Shown here one piece after another: positions 1-11,127 of a stretch of DNA of 20,716 bases. The position numbers and the translations under genes were made by a program. The stretch comes from Mesostigma viride (Eukaryota; Streptophyta; Mesostigmatophyceae; Mesostigmatales; Mesostigmataceae). Position 1 is the first letter of the stretch. Each line of letters starts with the position of its first letter. The stretch spans positions 1 to 20,716 of the forward strand of contig RPFO01001827.1 in NCBI GenBank assembly GCA_009746045.1. The letters run 5' to 3'. The notes beneath the pieces are model-generated. The model searched no databases. It was given only the letters and a program-made list of their open reading frames with translations, and was not told where the DNA came from.

Positions 1-193
1 GCCCCCTTCCTCTCAAAGTCTTCACAATAACCGACCATAAGTCGGTGCCCGGTATTGCTCGTTGGCGCCAGTCCTCAAAAAATGTTGTGAGATGCCTTTC
101 CGAACAGTTATGTTCAATCTTGTAAGCCCACTTCCTCCGCTCTTCGTCCGTTCTCTGCCTTGACGGACGCCCCTGATCACATGCAAAAAACAT
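1..193 (-). CDS. Partial unknown protein, 5' end (gene runs off left edge)
   Basis: Reading the minus strand from an ATG at 193-191 gives 64 codons without a stop to the window edge, so only the N-terminal part is present. The residues begin MFFACDQGRPSRQRTDEERR and continue into a mixed, charged, Trp-containing sequence (KWAYKIEHNCSERH, later FFEDWRQRA) that looks like ordinary coding sequence rather than low complexity. I do not recognise the family. Support for the start comes from context: a perfect CCAACGGCCGTTGG palindrome lies 29 nt upstream, as in front of the other minus-strand genes of the window. The coding call rests on one short open frame, so confidence is moderate. It could also be a chance open frame. 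Confidence 0.45.
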   Translation of the reverse strand, partial: MFFACDQGRPSRQRTDEERRKWAYKIEHNCSERHLTTFFEDWRQRAIPGTDLWSVIVKTLRGRG

Positions 194-220
194 ACAGATA
201 GCCGGAAGGTCAGTACTATG

Positions 221-1200
221 TTCCAACGGCCGTTGGCGACAGAAAAATAACACCCTAATTTCCAGGTTCCAACGGCCGTGGGCGCATGAAAATCACACCC
301 TAATTTACAGGTTCCACGACGGCCGTTGGCGCATGAAAATCACACCCTAATTTCCAGGTTCCAACGGCCGTTGGCGACAGAAAAATAACACCCTAATTTC
401 CAGGTTCCAACGGCCGTGGGCGCATGAAAAATCACACCCTAATTTACAGGTTCCAACGGCCGTTGGCGCAATGAAAATCACACCCTAATTTCCAGGTTCC
501 AACGGCCGTTGGCGACAGAAAAATAACACCCTAATTTCCAGGTTCCAACGGCCGTTGGCGCATGAAAATCACACCCTAATTTTAAGGTTCCGACGGCCGT
601 TGGCGCATGAAAATCACACCCTAATTCAGGTTCCAACGGCCGTTGGCGCATGAAAATCACACCCTAATTTACAGGTTCCAACGGCCGTTGGCGCATGAAA
701 ATCACACCCTAATTTCCAGGTTCCAACGGCCGTTGGCGACAGAAAATCACACCCTAATTTCCAGGTTCCAACGGCCGTTGGCGCGAGAAAAATGACACCC
801 TATTTTCCAGGTTCCAACGGCCGTTGGCGCGAGAAAAATCACACCCTATTTTCCAGGTTCCAACGGCCGTTGGCGCGAGAAAAATCACACCCTAATTTCC
901 AGTTTCCAACGGCCGTTGGCGCGAGAAAAATGACACCTTCATTTCCAGGTTCCAACGGCCGTTGGCGACAGAAAAATAACACCCTAATTTCCAGGTTCCA
1001 ACGGCCGTTGGCGCATGAAAATCACACCCTAATTTTAAGGTTCCGACGGCCGTTGGCGCATGAAAATCACACCCTAATTTACGGGTTCCAACGGCCGTTG
1101 GCGCATGAAAATCACACCCTAATTTCAAGGTTCCGACGGCCGTTGGGCAAAAAAAAAAATAACACCCTAATTTCCAAATTGCAACGGCCGTTGCCCAAGA
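221..1200. repeat. 46-bp tandem array, about 22 copies, each with a CCAACGGCCGTTGG palindrome
   Basis: The unit is about 46 bp: the 14-bp palindrome, then GCGCATGAAAATCACACCC or a variant, then TAATTTCCAGGTT. Consecutive palindromes are 45-48 bp apart. Variants alternate after the palindrome (GCGCATG, GCGACAG or GCGCGAG), and some cores are altered (CCGACGG at about 588, 1042 and 1132; CCGTGGG at about 270 and 407; an extra base at about 316). Each unit contains CCCTAA, reminiscent of a telo-box, but there is no telomeric array. The array sits directly upstream of the partial gene at the left edge. Short open frames across it merely translate the repeat. Dispersed copies of the same unit recur at 14200-14400 and 15120-15300. 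Confidence 0.95.
223..236. promoter_or_regulatory. Gene-proximal palindrome CCAACGGCCGTTGG of the left-edge gene
   Basis: This is a perfect 14-bp palindrome, the first of the 46-bp array, with 29 nt between it and the ATG at 193. A promoter or transcription-factor site is inferred from the similar placement upstream of six other genes here. Confidence 0.5.
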
Positions 1201-1216
1201 AAATCAAGCAAGAAAA

Positions 1217-4200
1217 GGACAAGGACAAGGACAAGGACAAGGACAAGGACAAGGACAAGGACAAGGACAAGGACAAGGACAAGGACAAGGACAAGGACAA
1301 GGACAAGGACAAGGACAAGGACAAGGACAAGGACAAGGACAAGGACAAGGACAAGGACAAGGACAAGGACAAGGACAAGGACAAGGACAAGGACAAGGAC
1401 AAGGACAAGGACAAGGACAAGGACAAGGACAAGGACAAGGACAAGGACAAGGACAAGGACAAGGACAAGGACAAGGACAAGGACAAGGACAAGGACAAGG
1501 ACAAGGACAAGGACAAGGCTGGACAAGGACAAGGACAAGGACAAGGACAAGGACAAGGACAAGGACAAGGACAAGGACAAGGACAAGGACAAGGACAAGG
1601 ACAAGGACAAGGACAAGGACAAGGACAAGGACAAGGTGCTGGACAAGGACAAGGACAAGGACAAGGACAAGGACAAGGACAAGGACAAGGACAAGGACAA
1701 GGACAAGGACAAGGACAAGGACAAGGACAAGGACAAGGACAAGGACAAGGACAAGGACAAGGACAAGGACAAGGACAAGGACAAGGCTGGACAAGGACAA
1801 GGACAAGGACAAGGACAAGGACAAGGACAAGGACAAGGACAAGGACAAGGACAAGGACAAGGACAAGGACAAGGACAAGGACAAGGACAAGGACAAGGAC
1901 AAGGACAAGGACAAGGACAAGGACAAGGACAAGGACAAGGACAAGGACAAGGACAAGGACAAGGACAAGGACAAGGACAAGGACAAGGACAAGGACAAGG
2001 ACAAGGACAAGGACAAGGTGCTGGACAAGGACAAGGACAAGGACAAGGCTGGACAAGGACAAGGACAAGGACAAGGACAAGGACAAGGACAAGGACAAGG
2101 ACAAGGACAAGGACAAGGACAAGGACAAGGACAAGGACAAGGACAAGGACAAGGACAAGGACAAGGACAAGGACAAGGACAAGGCTGGACAAGGACAAGG
2201 AGACAAGGACAAGGACAAGGCTGGACAAGGACAAGGACAAGGACAAGGACAAGGACAAGGACAAGGACAAGGACAAGGACAAGGACAAGGACAAGGACAA
2301 GGACAAGGACAAGGACAAGGACAAGGACAAGGACAAGGACAAGGACAAGGACAAGGACAAGGACAAGGACAAGGACAAGGACAAGGACAAGGACAAGGAC
2401 AAGGACAAGGACAAGGACAAGGACAAGGACAAGGACAAGGACAAGGACAAGGACAAGGACAAGGACAAGGACAAGGACAAGGACAAGGACAAGGACAAGG
2501 ACAAGGACAAGGACAAGGACAAGGACAAGGACAAGGACAAGGACAAGGACAAGGACAAGGCTGGACAAGGACAAGGACAAGGACAAGGACAAGGACAAGG
2601 ACAAGGACAAGGACAAGGACAAGGACAAGGACAAGGTGCTGGACAAGGACAAGGACAAGGACAAGGACAAGGACAAGGACAAGGACAAGGACAAGGACAA
2701 GGACAAGGACAAGGACAAGGACAAGGACAAGGACAAGGACAAGGACAAGGACAAGGACAAGGACAAGGACAAGGACAAGGACAAGGACAAGGACAAGGAC
2801 AAGGACAAGGACAAGGACAAGGACAAGGACAAGGACAAGGACAAGGACAAGGACAAGGACAAGGACAAGGACAAGTGCTGGACAAGGACAAGGACAAGGA
2901 CAAGGTGCTGGACAAGGACAAGGACAAGGACAAGGACAAGGACAAGGACAAGGACAAGGACAAGGACAAGGACAAGGACAAGGACAAGGACAAGGACAAG
3001 GACAAGGACAAGGACAAGGACAAGGACAAGGGGACAAGGACAAGGCTGGACAAGGACAAGGCTGGACAAGGACAAGGACAAGGACAAGGACAAGGACAAG
3101 GACAAGGACAAGGACAAGGACAAGGACAAGGACAAGGACAAGGACAAGGACAAGGACAAGGACAAGGACAAGGACAAGGACAAGGACAAGGACAAGGACA
3201 AGGACAAGGACAAGGACAAGGACAAGGACAAGGACAAGGACAAGGACAAGGACAAGGACAAGGACAAGGACAAGGACAAGGACAAGGACTGGACAAGGAC
3301 AAGGGCGGCACAAGGACAAGGCTGGACAAGGACAAGGACAAGGACAAGGACAAGGACAAGGACAAGGACAAGGACAAGGACAAGGACAAGGACAAGGACA
3401 AGGACAAGGACAAGGACAAGGACAAGGACAAGGACAAGGACAAGGACAAGGACAAGGACAAGGACAAGGACAAGGACAAGGACAAGGACAAGGACAAGGA
3501 CAAGGACAAGGACAAGGACAAGGACAAGGACAAGGACAAGGACAAGGACAAGGACAAGGACAAGGACAAGGACAAGGACAAGGACAAGGACAAGGACAAG
3601 GACAAGGACAAGGACAAGGACAAGGACAAGGACAAGGACAAGGACAAGGACAAGGACAAGGCTGGACAAGGACAAGGACAAGGACAAGGACAAGGACAAG
3701 GACAAGGACAAGGACAAGGACAAGGACAAGGCTGGACAAGGACAAGGACAAGGACAAGGACAAGGACAAGGACAAGGACAAGGACAAGGACAAGGACAAG
3801 GACAAGGACAAGGACAAGGACAAGGACAAGGACAAGGACAAGGACAAGGACAAGGACAAGGACAAGGACAAGGACAAGGACAAGGACAAGGACAAGGACA
3901 AGGACAAGGACAAGGACAAGGACAAGGACAAGGACAAGGACAAGGACAAGGACAAGGACAAGGACAAGGACAAGGACAAGGACAAGGACAAGGCTGGACA
4001 AGGACAAGGACAAGGACAAGGACAAGGACAAGGACAAGGACAAGGACAAGGACAAGGACAAGGACAAGGACAAGGACAAGGACAAGGACAAGGACAAGGA
4101 CAAGGACAAGGACAAGGCTGGACAAGGACAAGGCTGGACAAGGACAAGGCGGACAAGGACAAGGACAAGGACAAGGACAAGGACAAGGACAAGGACAAGG

Positions 4201-7200
4201 ACAAGGACAAGGACAAGGACAAGGACAAGGACAAGGACAAGGACAAGGACAAGGACAAGGACAAGGACAAGGACAAGGACAAGGACAAGGACAAGGACAA
4301 GGACAAGGACAAGGACAAGGACAAGGACAAGGACAAGGACAAGGACAAGGACAAGGACAAGGACAAGGACAAGTGCTGGACAAGGACAAGGACAAGGACA
4401 AGGACAAGGACAAGGACAAGGACAAGGACAAGGACAAGGACAAGGACAAGGACAAGGACAAGGACAAGGACAAGGACAAGGACAAGGACAAGGACAAGGA
4501 CAAGGACAAGGACAAGGACAAGGACAAGGACAAGGGCTGGACAAGGACAAGGACAAGGACAAGGACAAGGACAAGGACAAGGACAAGGACAAGGACAAGG
4601 ACAAGGACAAGGACAAGGACAAGGACAAGGACAAGGACAAGGACAAGGACAAGGACAAGGACAAGGACAAGGACAAGGACAAGGACAAGGACAAGGACAA
4701 GGACAAGGACAAGGACAAGGACAAGGACAAGGACAAGGACAAGGACAAGGACAAGGACAAGGACAAGGACAAGGACAAGGACAAGGACAAGGACAAGGAC
4801 AAGGACAAGGACAAGGACAAGGACAAGGACAAGGACAAGGACAAGGACAAGGACAAGGACAAGGACAAGGACAAGGACAAGGACAAGGACAAGGACAAGG
4901 ACAAGGCTGGACAAGGACAAGGACAAGGACAAGGACAAGGACAAGGACAAGGACAAGGACAAGGACAAGGACAAGGACAAGGACAAGGACAAGGACAAGG
5001 ACAAGGACAAGGACAAGGACAAGGACAAGGACAAGGACAAGGACAAGGACAAGGACAAGGACAAGGACAAGGACAAGGACAAGGACAAGGACAAGGACAA
5101 GGACAAGGACAAGGACAAGGACAAGGTGCTGGACAAGGACAAGGACAAGGACAAGGACAAGGACAAGGACAAGGACAAGGACAAGGACAAGGACAAGGAC
5201 AAGGACAAGGACAAGGACAAGGACAAGGACAAGGACAAGGACAAGGACAAGGACAAGGACAAGGACAAGGACAAGGACAAGGACAAGGACAAGGACAAGG
5301 ACAAGGACAAGGACAAGGACAAGGACAAGGACAAGGACAAGGACAAGGACAAGGACAAGGACAAGGACAAGGACAAGGACAAGGACAAGGACAAGGACAA
5401 GGACAAGGACAAGGACAAGGACAAGGACAAGGACAAGGACAAGGACAAGGACAAGGACAAGGACAAGGACAAGGACAAGGACAAGGACAAGGACAAGGAC
5501 AAGGACAAGGACAAGGACAAGGACAAGGACAAGGACAAGGACAAGGACAAGGACAAGGACAAGGACAAGGACAAGGACAAGGACAAGGACAAGGACAAGG
5601 ACAAGGACAAGGACAAGGACAAGGACAAGGACAAGGACAAGGACAAGGACGGACAAGGACAAGGACAAGGACAAGGACAAGGACAAGGACAAGGACAAGG
5701 ACAAGGACAAGGACAAGGACAAGGACAAGGACAAGGACAAGGACAAGGACAAGGACAAGGACAAGGACAAGGACAAGGACAAGGACAAGGACAAGGACAA
5801 GGACAAGGACAAGGACAAGGACAAGGCAAGGACAAGGACAAGGACAAGGACAAGGACAAGGACAAGGACAAGGACAAGGACAAGGACAAGGACAAGGACA
5901 AGGACAAGGACAAGGACAAGGACAAGGACAAGGACAAGGACAAGGACAAGGACAAGGACAAGGACAAGGACAAGGACGGACAAGGACAAGGACAAGGACA
6001 AGGGCGGACAAGGACAAGGACAAGGACAAGGACAAGGACAAGGACAAGGACAAGGACAAGGACAAGGACAAGGACAAGGACAAGGACAAGGACAAGGACA
6101 AGGACAAGGACAAGGACAAGGACAAGGACAAGGACAAGGACAAGGACAAGGACAAGGACAAGGACAAGGACAAGGACAAGGACAAGGACAAGGACAAGGA
6201 CAAGGACAAGGACAAGGACAAGGACAAGGTGCTGGACAAGGACAAGGACAAGGACAAGGACAAGGACAAGGACAAGGACAAGGACAAGGACAAGGACAAG
6301 GACAAGGACAAGGACAAGGACAAGGACAAGGACAAGGACAAGGACAAGGACAAGGACAAGGACAAGGACAAGGACAAGGACAAGGACAAGGACAAGGACA
6401 AGGACAAGGACAAGGACAAGGACAAGGACAAGGACAAGGACAAGGACAAGGACAAGGACAAGGACAAGGACAAGGACAAGGACAAGGACAAGGACAAGGA
6501 CAAGGACAAGGACAAGGACAAGGACAAGGACAAGGACAAGGACAAGGACAAGGACAAGGACAAGGACAAGGACAAGGACAAGGACAAGGACAAGGACAAG
6601 GCTGGACAAGGACAAGGACAAGGACAAGGACAAGGACAAGGACAAGGACAAGGACAAGGACAAGGACAAGGTGCTGGCACAAGGACAAGGACAAGGACAA
6701 GGACAAGGACAAGGACAAGGACAAGGACAAGGACAAGGACAAGGACAAGGACAAGGACAAGGACAAGGACAAGGACAAGGACAAGGACAAGGACAAGGAC
6801 AAGGACAAGGACAAGGACAAGGACAAGGACAAGGACAAGGACAAGGACAAGGACAAGGACAAGGACAAGGACAAGGACAAGGACAAGGACAAGGACAAGG
6901 ACAAGGGCGGACAAGGACAAGGACAAGGACAAGGGCTGGACAAGGACAAGGACAAGGACAAGGACAAGGACAAGGACAAGGACAAGGACAAGGACAAGGA
7001 CAAGGACAAGGACAAGGACAAGGACAAGGACAAGGACAAGGACAAGGACAAGGACAAGGACAAGGACAAGGACAAGGACAAGGACAAGGACAAGGACAAG
7101 GACAAGGACAAGGACAAGGACAAGGACAAGGACAAGGACAAGGACAAGGACAAGGACAAGGACAAGGACAAGGACAAGGACAAGGACAAGGACAAGGACA

Positions 7201-8895
7201 AGGACAAGGACAAGGACAAGGACAAGGACAAGGACAAGGACAAGGACAAGGACAAGGACAAGGACAAGGACAAGGACAAGGACAAGGACAAGGACAAGGA
7301 CAAGGACAAGGACTGGACAAGGACAAGGACAAGGACAAGGACAAGGACAAGGACAAGGACAAGGACAAGGACAAGGACAAGGACAAGGACAAGGACAAGG
7401 ACAAGGACAAGGACAAGGACAAGGACAAGGACAAGGACAAGGACAAGGACAAGGACAAGGACAAGGACAAGTGCTGGACAAGGACAAGGACAAGGACAAG
7501 GACAAGGACAAGGACAAGGACAAGGACAAGGACAAGGACAAGGACAAGGACAAGGACAAGGACAAGGACAAGGACAAGGACAAGGACAAGGACAAGGACA
7601 AGGACAAGGACAAGGACAAGGACAAGGACAAGGACAAGGACAAGGACAAGGACAAGGACAAGGACAAGGACAAGGACAAGGACAAGGACAAGGACAAGGA
7701 CAAGGACAAGGACAAGGACAAGGACAAGGACAAGGACAAGGACAAGGACAAGGACAAGGACAAGGACAAGGACAAGGACAAGGACAAGGACAAGGACAAG
7801 GACAAGGACAAGGACAAGGACAAGGACAAGGACAAGGACAAGGACAAGGCGGACAAGGACAAGGACAAGGACAAGGACAAGGACAAGGACAAGGACAAGG
7901 ACAAGGACAAGGACAAGGACAAGGACAAGGACAAGGACAAGGACAAGGACAAGGACAAGGACAAGGACAAGGACAAGGACAAGGACAAGGACAAGGACAA
8001 GGACAAGGACAAGGACAAGGACAAGGACAAGGACAAGGACAAGGACAAGGACAAGGACAAGGACAAGGACAAGGTGCTGGACAAGGACAAGGACAAGGAC
8101 AAGGACAAGGACAAGGACAAGGACAAGGACAAGGACAAGGACAAGGACAAGGACAAGGACAAGGACAAGGACAAGGACAAGGACAAGGACAAGGACAAGG
8201 ACAAGGACAAGGACAAGGACAAGGACAAGGACAAGGACAAGGACAAGGACAAGGACAAGGACAAGGACAAGGACAAGGACAAGGACAAGGACAAGGACAA
8301 GGACAAGGACAAGGACAAGGACAAGGACAAGGACAAGGACAAGGACAAGGACAAGGACAAGGACAAGGACAAGGACAAGGACAAGGACAAGGACAAGGAC
8401 AAGGACAAGGACAAGGACAAGGACAAGGACAAGGACAAGGACAAGGACAAGGACAAGGACAAGGACAAGGTGCTGGACAAGGACAAGGACAAGGACAAGG
8501 ACAAGGACAAGGACAAGGACAAGGACAAGGACAAGGACAAGGACAAGGACAAGGACAAGGACAAGGACAAGGACAAGGACAAGGACAAGGACAAGGACAA
8601 GGACAAGGACAAGGACAAGGACTGGACAAGGACAAGGACAAGGACAAGGACAAGGACAAGGACAAGGACAAGGACAAGGACAAGGACAAGGACAAGGACA
8701 AGGACAAGGACAAGGACAAGGACAAGGACAAGGACAAGGACAAGGACAAGGACAAGGACAAGGACAAGGACAAGGACAAGGACAAGGACAAGGACAAGGA
8801 CAAGGACAAGGACAAGGACAAGGACAAGGACAAGGACAAGGACAAGGACAAGGACAAGGACAAGGACAAGGACAAGGACAAGGACAAGGACAAGG
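1217..8895. repeat. 7.7-kb (GGACAA)n hexanucleotide array
   Basis: About 1,280 copies of GGACAA (TTGTCC on the other strand) run almost without change. They are interrupted about 45 times by short variants: GGCT, GGTGCT, GTGCT, ACT, GGCGG, GACGG and similar. The longest pure run is about 5134-5650. A period of six with no stop in any register, plus interruptions in which T is never followed by A, leaves all six frames open. This produces apparent proteins of 2,300-2,700 residues made of GQ, DK, TR, LS, CP or VL dipeptides. Interruptions of 4 bp shift the register, which explains why those proteins switch dipeptide. No gene is called. The purine-rich strand (5 of 6 bases) is the plus strand. 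Confidence 0.98.
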
Positions 8896-9260
8896 ATGGC
8901 GCAAGAAAATCACATCTTTGTGCGTAACACCTACCCGGGCAGCTGGCAGTGTCTGGTGGGTTGCTTTTCCAGTTGCTGCCGTCGCGGCATCGGAACCCGA
9001 TGACCCAGAAGCCGCCGATTTCCTCCGCTCCTTCGCCGCCTTTGCTGCATGAGCGCCGCGCGCCTCTTGCCCCGACGATGGTGCGGGGGGAGGGGGCATT
9101 TGCTGTGCTGCCGCTGCAGCTTCCGACGGCGCGGAAGGGCCGGCGGCGGGAGGGGGCAACACCGGTGGCGGCGGAGAGCCCGGCGGCGGGGGCGCCGGCG
9201 GAGGGGAACGCGGGTGGTTGTGCGTACAAGCACGCTGTGACACGCAGACGACAAAGAAGA
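8896..9260. other. GC-rich low-complexity stretch, possible Pro/Ala-rich coding exon on minus strand
   Basis: The left end (8896-8912) still matches the 46-bp unit (TGGCGCAAGAAAATCACA). From about 8940 the DNA becomes strongly GC-rich. The minus strand has an open frame, running roughly 9240 down to 8900, that reads as a proline-rich tract (SPPPAPPPPGSPPPP, then LPPPAAGPSAPSEAAAAAQQ), then a Lys/Arg/Ala/Ser segment (AAKAAKERRKSAASGSSGS). G or C is common at third positions. The only in-frame ATG precedes PPPPAPSSGQ. GC-rich DNA tends to be open in several frames, and a plus-strand frame is open too, so coding status is uncertain. A donor-like GTAGGT on the minus strand near 8931-8936 would fit an exon end, but nothing confirms splicing. 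Confidence 0.3.
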
Positions 9261-9890
9261 AATCCGCCGAATATGTTAGCAAGCGGTGCGGTGCAGCACA
9301 CACACCTGACAAAGCTAATAGGTCAACCCTTAAAACCGTGTCCAACTGCCCGCTATAAAAACCGGGCAATGGTCACTTTCCATGATAATGTCCACAAACC
9401 AACCTAATAGTTAGTTATGGTCCATTATAGGACACAAGCACACACATATATTCACCACCTTGGGGGTCATGTCATTGGTCATATTGCAATGTCCTATGGG
9501 TGCCAAATATAGCACCCCCTGACAGAAAGGAAGCTAGTAAAGGGCTCATGAACACCAAGGTTGCATGTGGAGGAGCAGGGACCCAGCTGCAAGCTCTAAC
9601 AATAAATGCCCACTACAAATAGCGGACAGTTTGGTTTGTGACACCTGCTAGCATTACAAAGCTCAATTCTCATCCCGTAGCAACAAAAATGTAATGTCCG
9701 CTGTAAATATCACTCAAAACGGCTAAAGGGTTAAAACGAAGTTGTAGTTGTTTTGCGGCATCAAGTTTCAAAGTACGTACTGGGATACCCTTCGCCAGCC
9801 TGCTTGGCATCCAGGATAAGATCTTGGAACCAGTAAGGGGGCTTCGCTTGCTGCGGCAGATGGTGCAATCCATTGTGATCTGCGCGCAAA
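9261..9890. other. Largely featureless AT-moderate spacer
   Basis: I see no convincing gene here. A TATA-like CTATAAAA occurs at about 9350-9357 on the plus strand without a downstream reading frame of interest. On the minus strand a short exon-like frame ends at a TGA at 9763-9761 and reads QQAKPPYWFQDLILDAKQAG then EGYPSTYFET. Its composition looks protein-like, and a CAG that could be a splice acceptor precedes it near 9855, but no start or upstream exon is visible. Short degenerate copies of a motif like TAGCGGACA are scattered at about 9350, 9615 and 9700 (one inverted). Confidence 0.3.
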
Positions 9891-10310
9891 ACATACACAA
9901 ACAACCAAACCCTCATAGGTTGAGCAATCCACAAAATCATGCCATTACTGTAACAACATGGGCAAAGCATACACAAACGAACAACCATCATAGATTGAGC
10001 TAACAATCCAGAAAATCATGCCATTACTGTAACAACATGGGCAAAGCATACACAAACGAACAACCATCATAGATTGAGCTAGCAATCCACAACATTATGC
10101 CATTACTGTAACAACATGGGCAAAGCATACACAAACGAACAACCATCATAGATTGAGCTAGCAATCCACAACATCATGCCATTACTGTAACAACATGGGC
10201 AAAGCATACACAAACGAACAACCATCATAGATAGAGCAATCCACAACATCATGCCATTAATGTAATAACATGGGCAAAACATACACAAACAAATAGCCAT
10301 GATAGGGCAT
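9890..10310. repeat. 79-bp tandem repeat, about 5 copies
   Basis: The unit contains CATGCCATTACTGTAACAAC, ATGGGCAAAGCATACACAAA, CGAACAACCATCATAGATTG and AGCTAGCAATCCA. The GGGCAAAGC landmark recurs at 9961, 10040, 10119 and 10198 (period exactly 79), then at 10273 in a shortened, more diverged copy. A partial diverged copy starts at about 9890. The short minus-strand open frames here repeat with the unit and are not genes. The array ends about 65 bp before the plastid-derived rpoB fragment. Confidence 0.93.
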
Positions 10311-10374
10311 TAAGAGAATAGCCATGATTGGGGCAATAAGAGAATTTTTTTGTTCAATTCAATGATCACAATTT

Positions 10375-10890
10375 ATGCACACAGTCGATGCATTCATAAA
10401 TGAGGCAGGTTCTTCCGAAAATTGGCTCCGTCGTAGAGTGTCAACGGCCAACTTGCAAACACGCACGTTACATGATATACATCCTAGTCATTATGGTCCT
10501 ATACAAACGCCAGAAGGGCCGAATACCGGTTTAATTGGATCTTTAGCTACGCATAGTAAAGTAAATGAATATGTTTTCTTGTCCTTTTTATACATTACAA
10601 AAAAATCAAGTAATTAAAAGTGAAATACCTATTTTTATACCTCCACATCAACAAGATCAATTTAAATTCGCCCCAGAATATTTATTACTTTCTTGTTACT
10701 CTAGTGTTGAAAATAATTATGTTCATGTGCGATATAAACCAGAATTTAGTAGTAAAGCAGAAGAAGTCGATTATTTGGGGATTTCTCCAACGCAAGCTTC
10801 AATAGCTACTTCATTTATTCCCTTGGTGGAACATGATGATGCAATCCGAGCATTAATGGGTTGTAATATGCAAAGACAAGCAGTTCCATG
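10375..10890 (+). pseudogene. rpoB: Plastid-type rpoB fragment (nuclear plastid DNA insertion), frameshifted
   Basis: Translation of the plus strand matches the conserved core of the RNA polymerase beta subunit of plastids. It shows HPSHYG at 10480-10497, then [20 protein letters not shown], and in another frame from about 10575 [50 protein letters not shown]. Lesions are visible: the Arg-Ile-Cys normally between HPSHYG and the TPEGPN segment is missing (a 9-bp gap), Glu before TPEGP is Gln, the LGPGG stretch expected before TANLQTR is absent, and the frame changes near 10572. Similarity stops just after QAVP, where a TGA follows. The real gene encodes about 1,000 residues or more, so this is an internal slice. 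Local AT-rich codon use fits plastid origin. Similarity may extend left to about 10347 (QFND), weakly. Confidence 0.9.
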
Positions 10891-11127
10891 ACACCAAGGT
10901 TGAGACTTACATGCATGGGACAAGAAAAACCTCGTTGCAAGGGTTGAAACAATAACGAAATTGTATGACCACAGACACATAAAATGGAAGGCTTGCTCAG
11001 TATTATTATTTACCCATCAATCAATTTTAAAGGCAAGGAAATGTTGAAATACGGAAGACCGTCCCAAGTTCGCCAGCATTAACAAAAGCATTTCTGTGAC
11101 AAGAACAGTGGGCGACCATTCCCATTA

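Noticed and set aside
221-1200. CRISPR-like array (palindromic repeats at regular spacing)
   Set aside because: The sequences between palindromes are the same in every unit and not unique spacers, and there are no cas genes; this is an ordinary tandem repeat.
221-1200. Telomeric sequence, because CCCTAA occurs in each unit
   Set aside because: The hexamer occurs once per 46 bp and is never tandem; it is part of the unit, not a telomere.
1112-9301. Pro/Ala-rich exon spliced across the hexamer array
   Set aside because: A donor-like GTAGGT exists near 8931-8936, but no acceptor with a continuing coding frame is evident beyond the array; kept only as a low-confidence note.
792-9369. Six apparent ORFs of 2,300-2,730 residues on both strands
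   Set aside because: They are translations of the stop-free GGACAA hexamer in all six registers, with only short unique ends; no domain and no independent coding signal.
9551-10905. CACCAAGGTTG present both at about 9553 and just after the rpoB fragment, as a possible target-site duplication
   Set aside because: The copies are over 1.3 kb apart, one is not at the insertion's left border, and the flanking bases differ; chance is the simpler reading.
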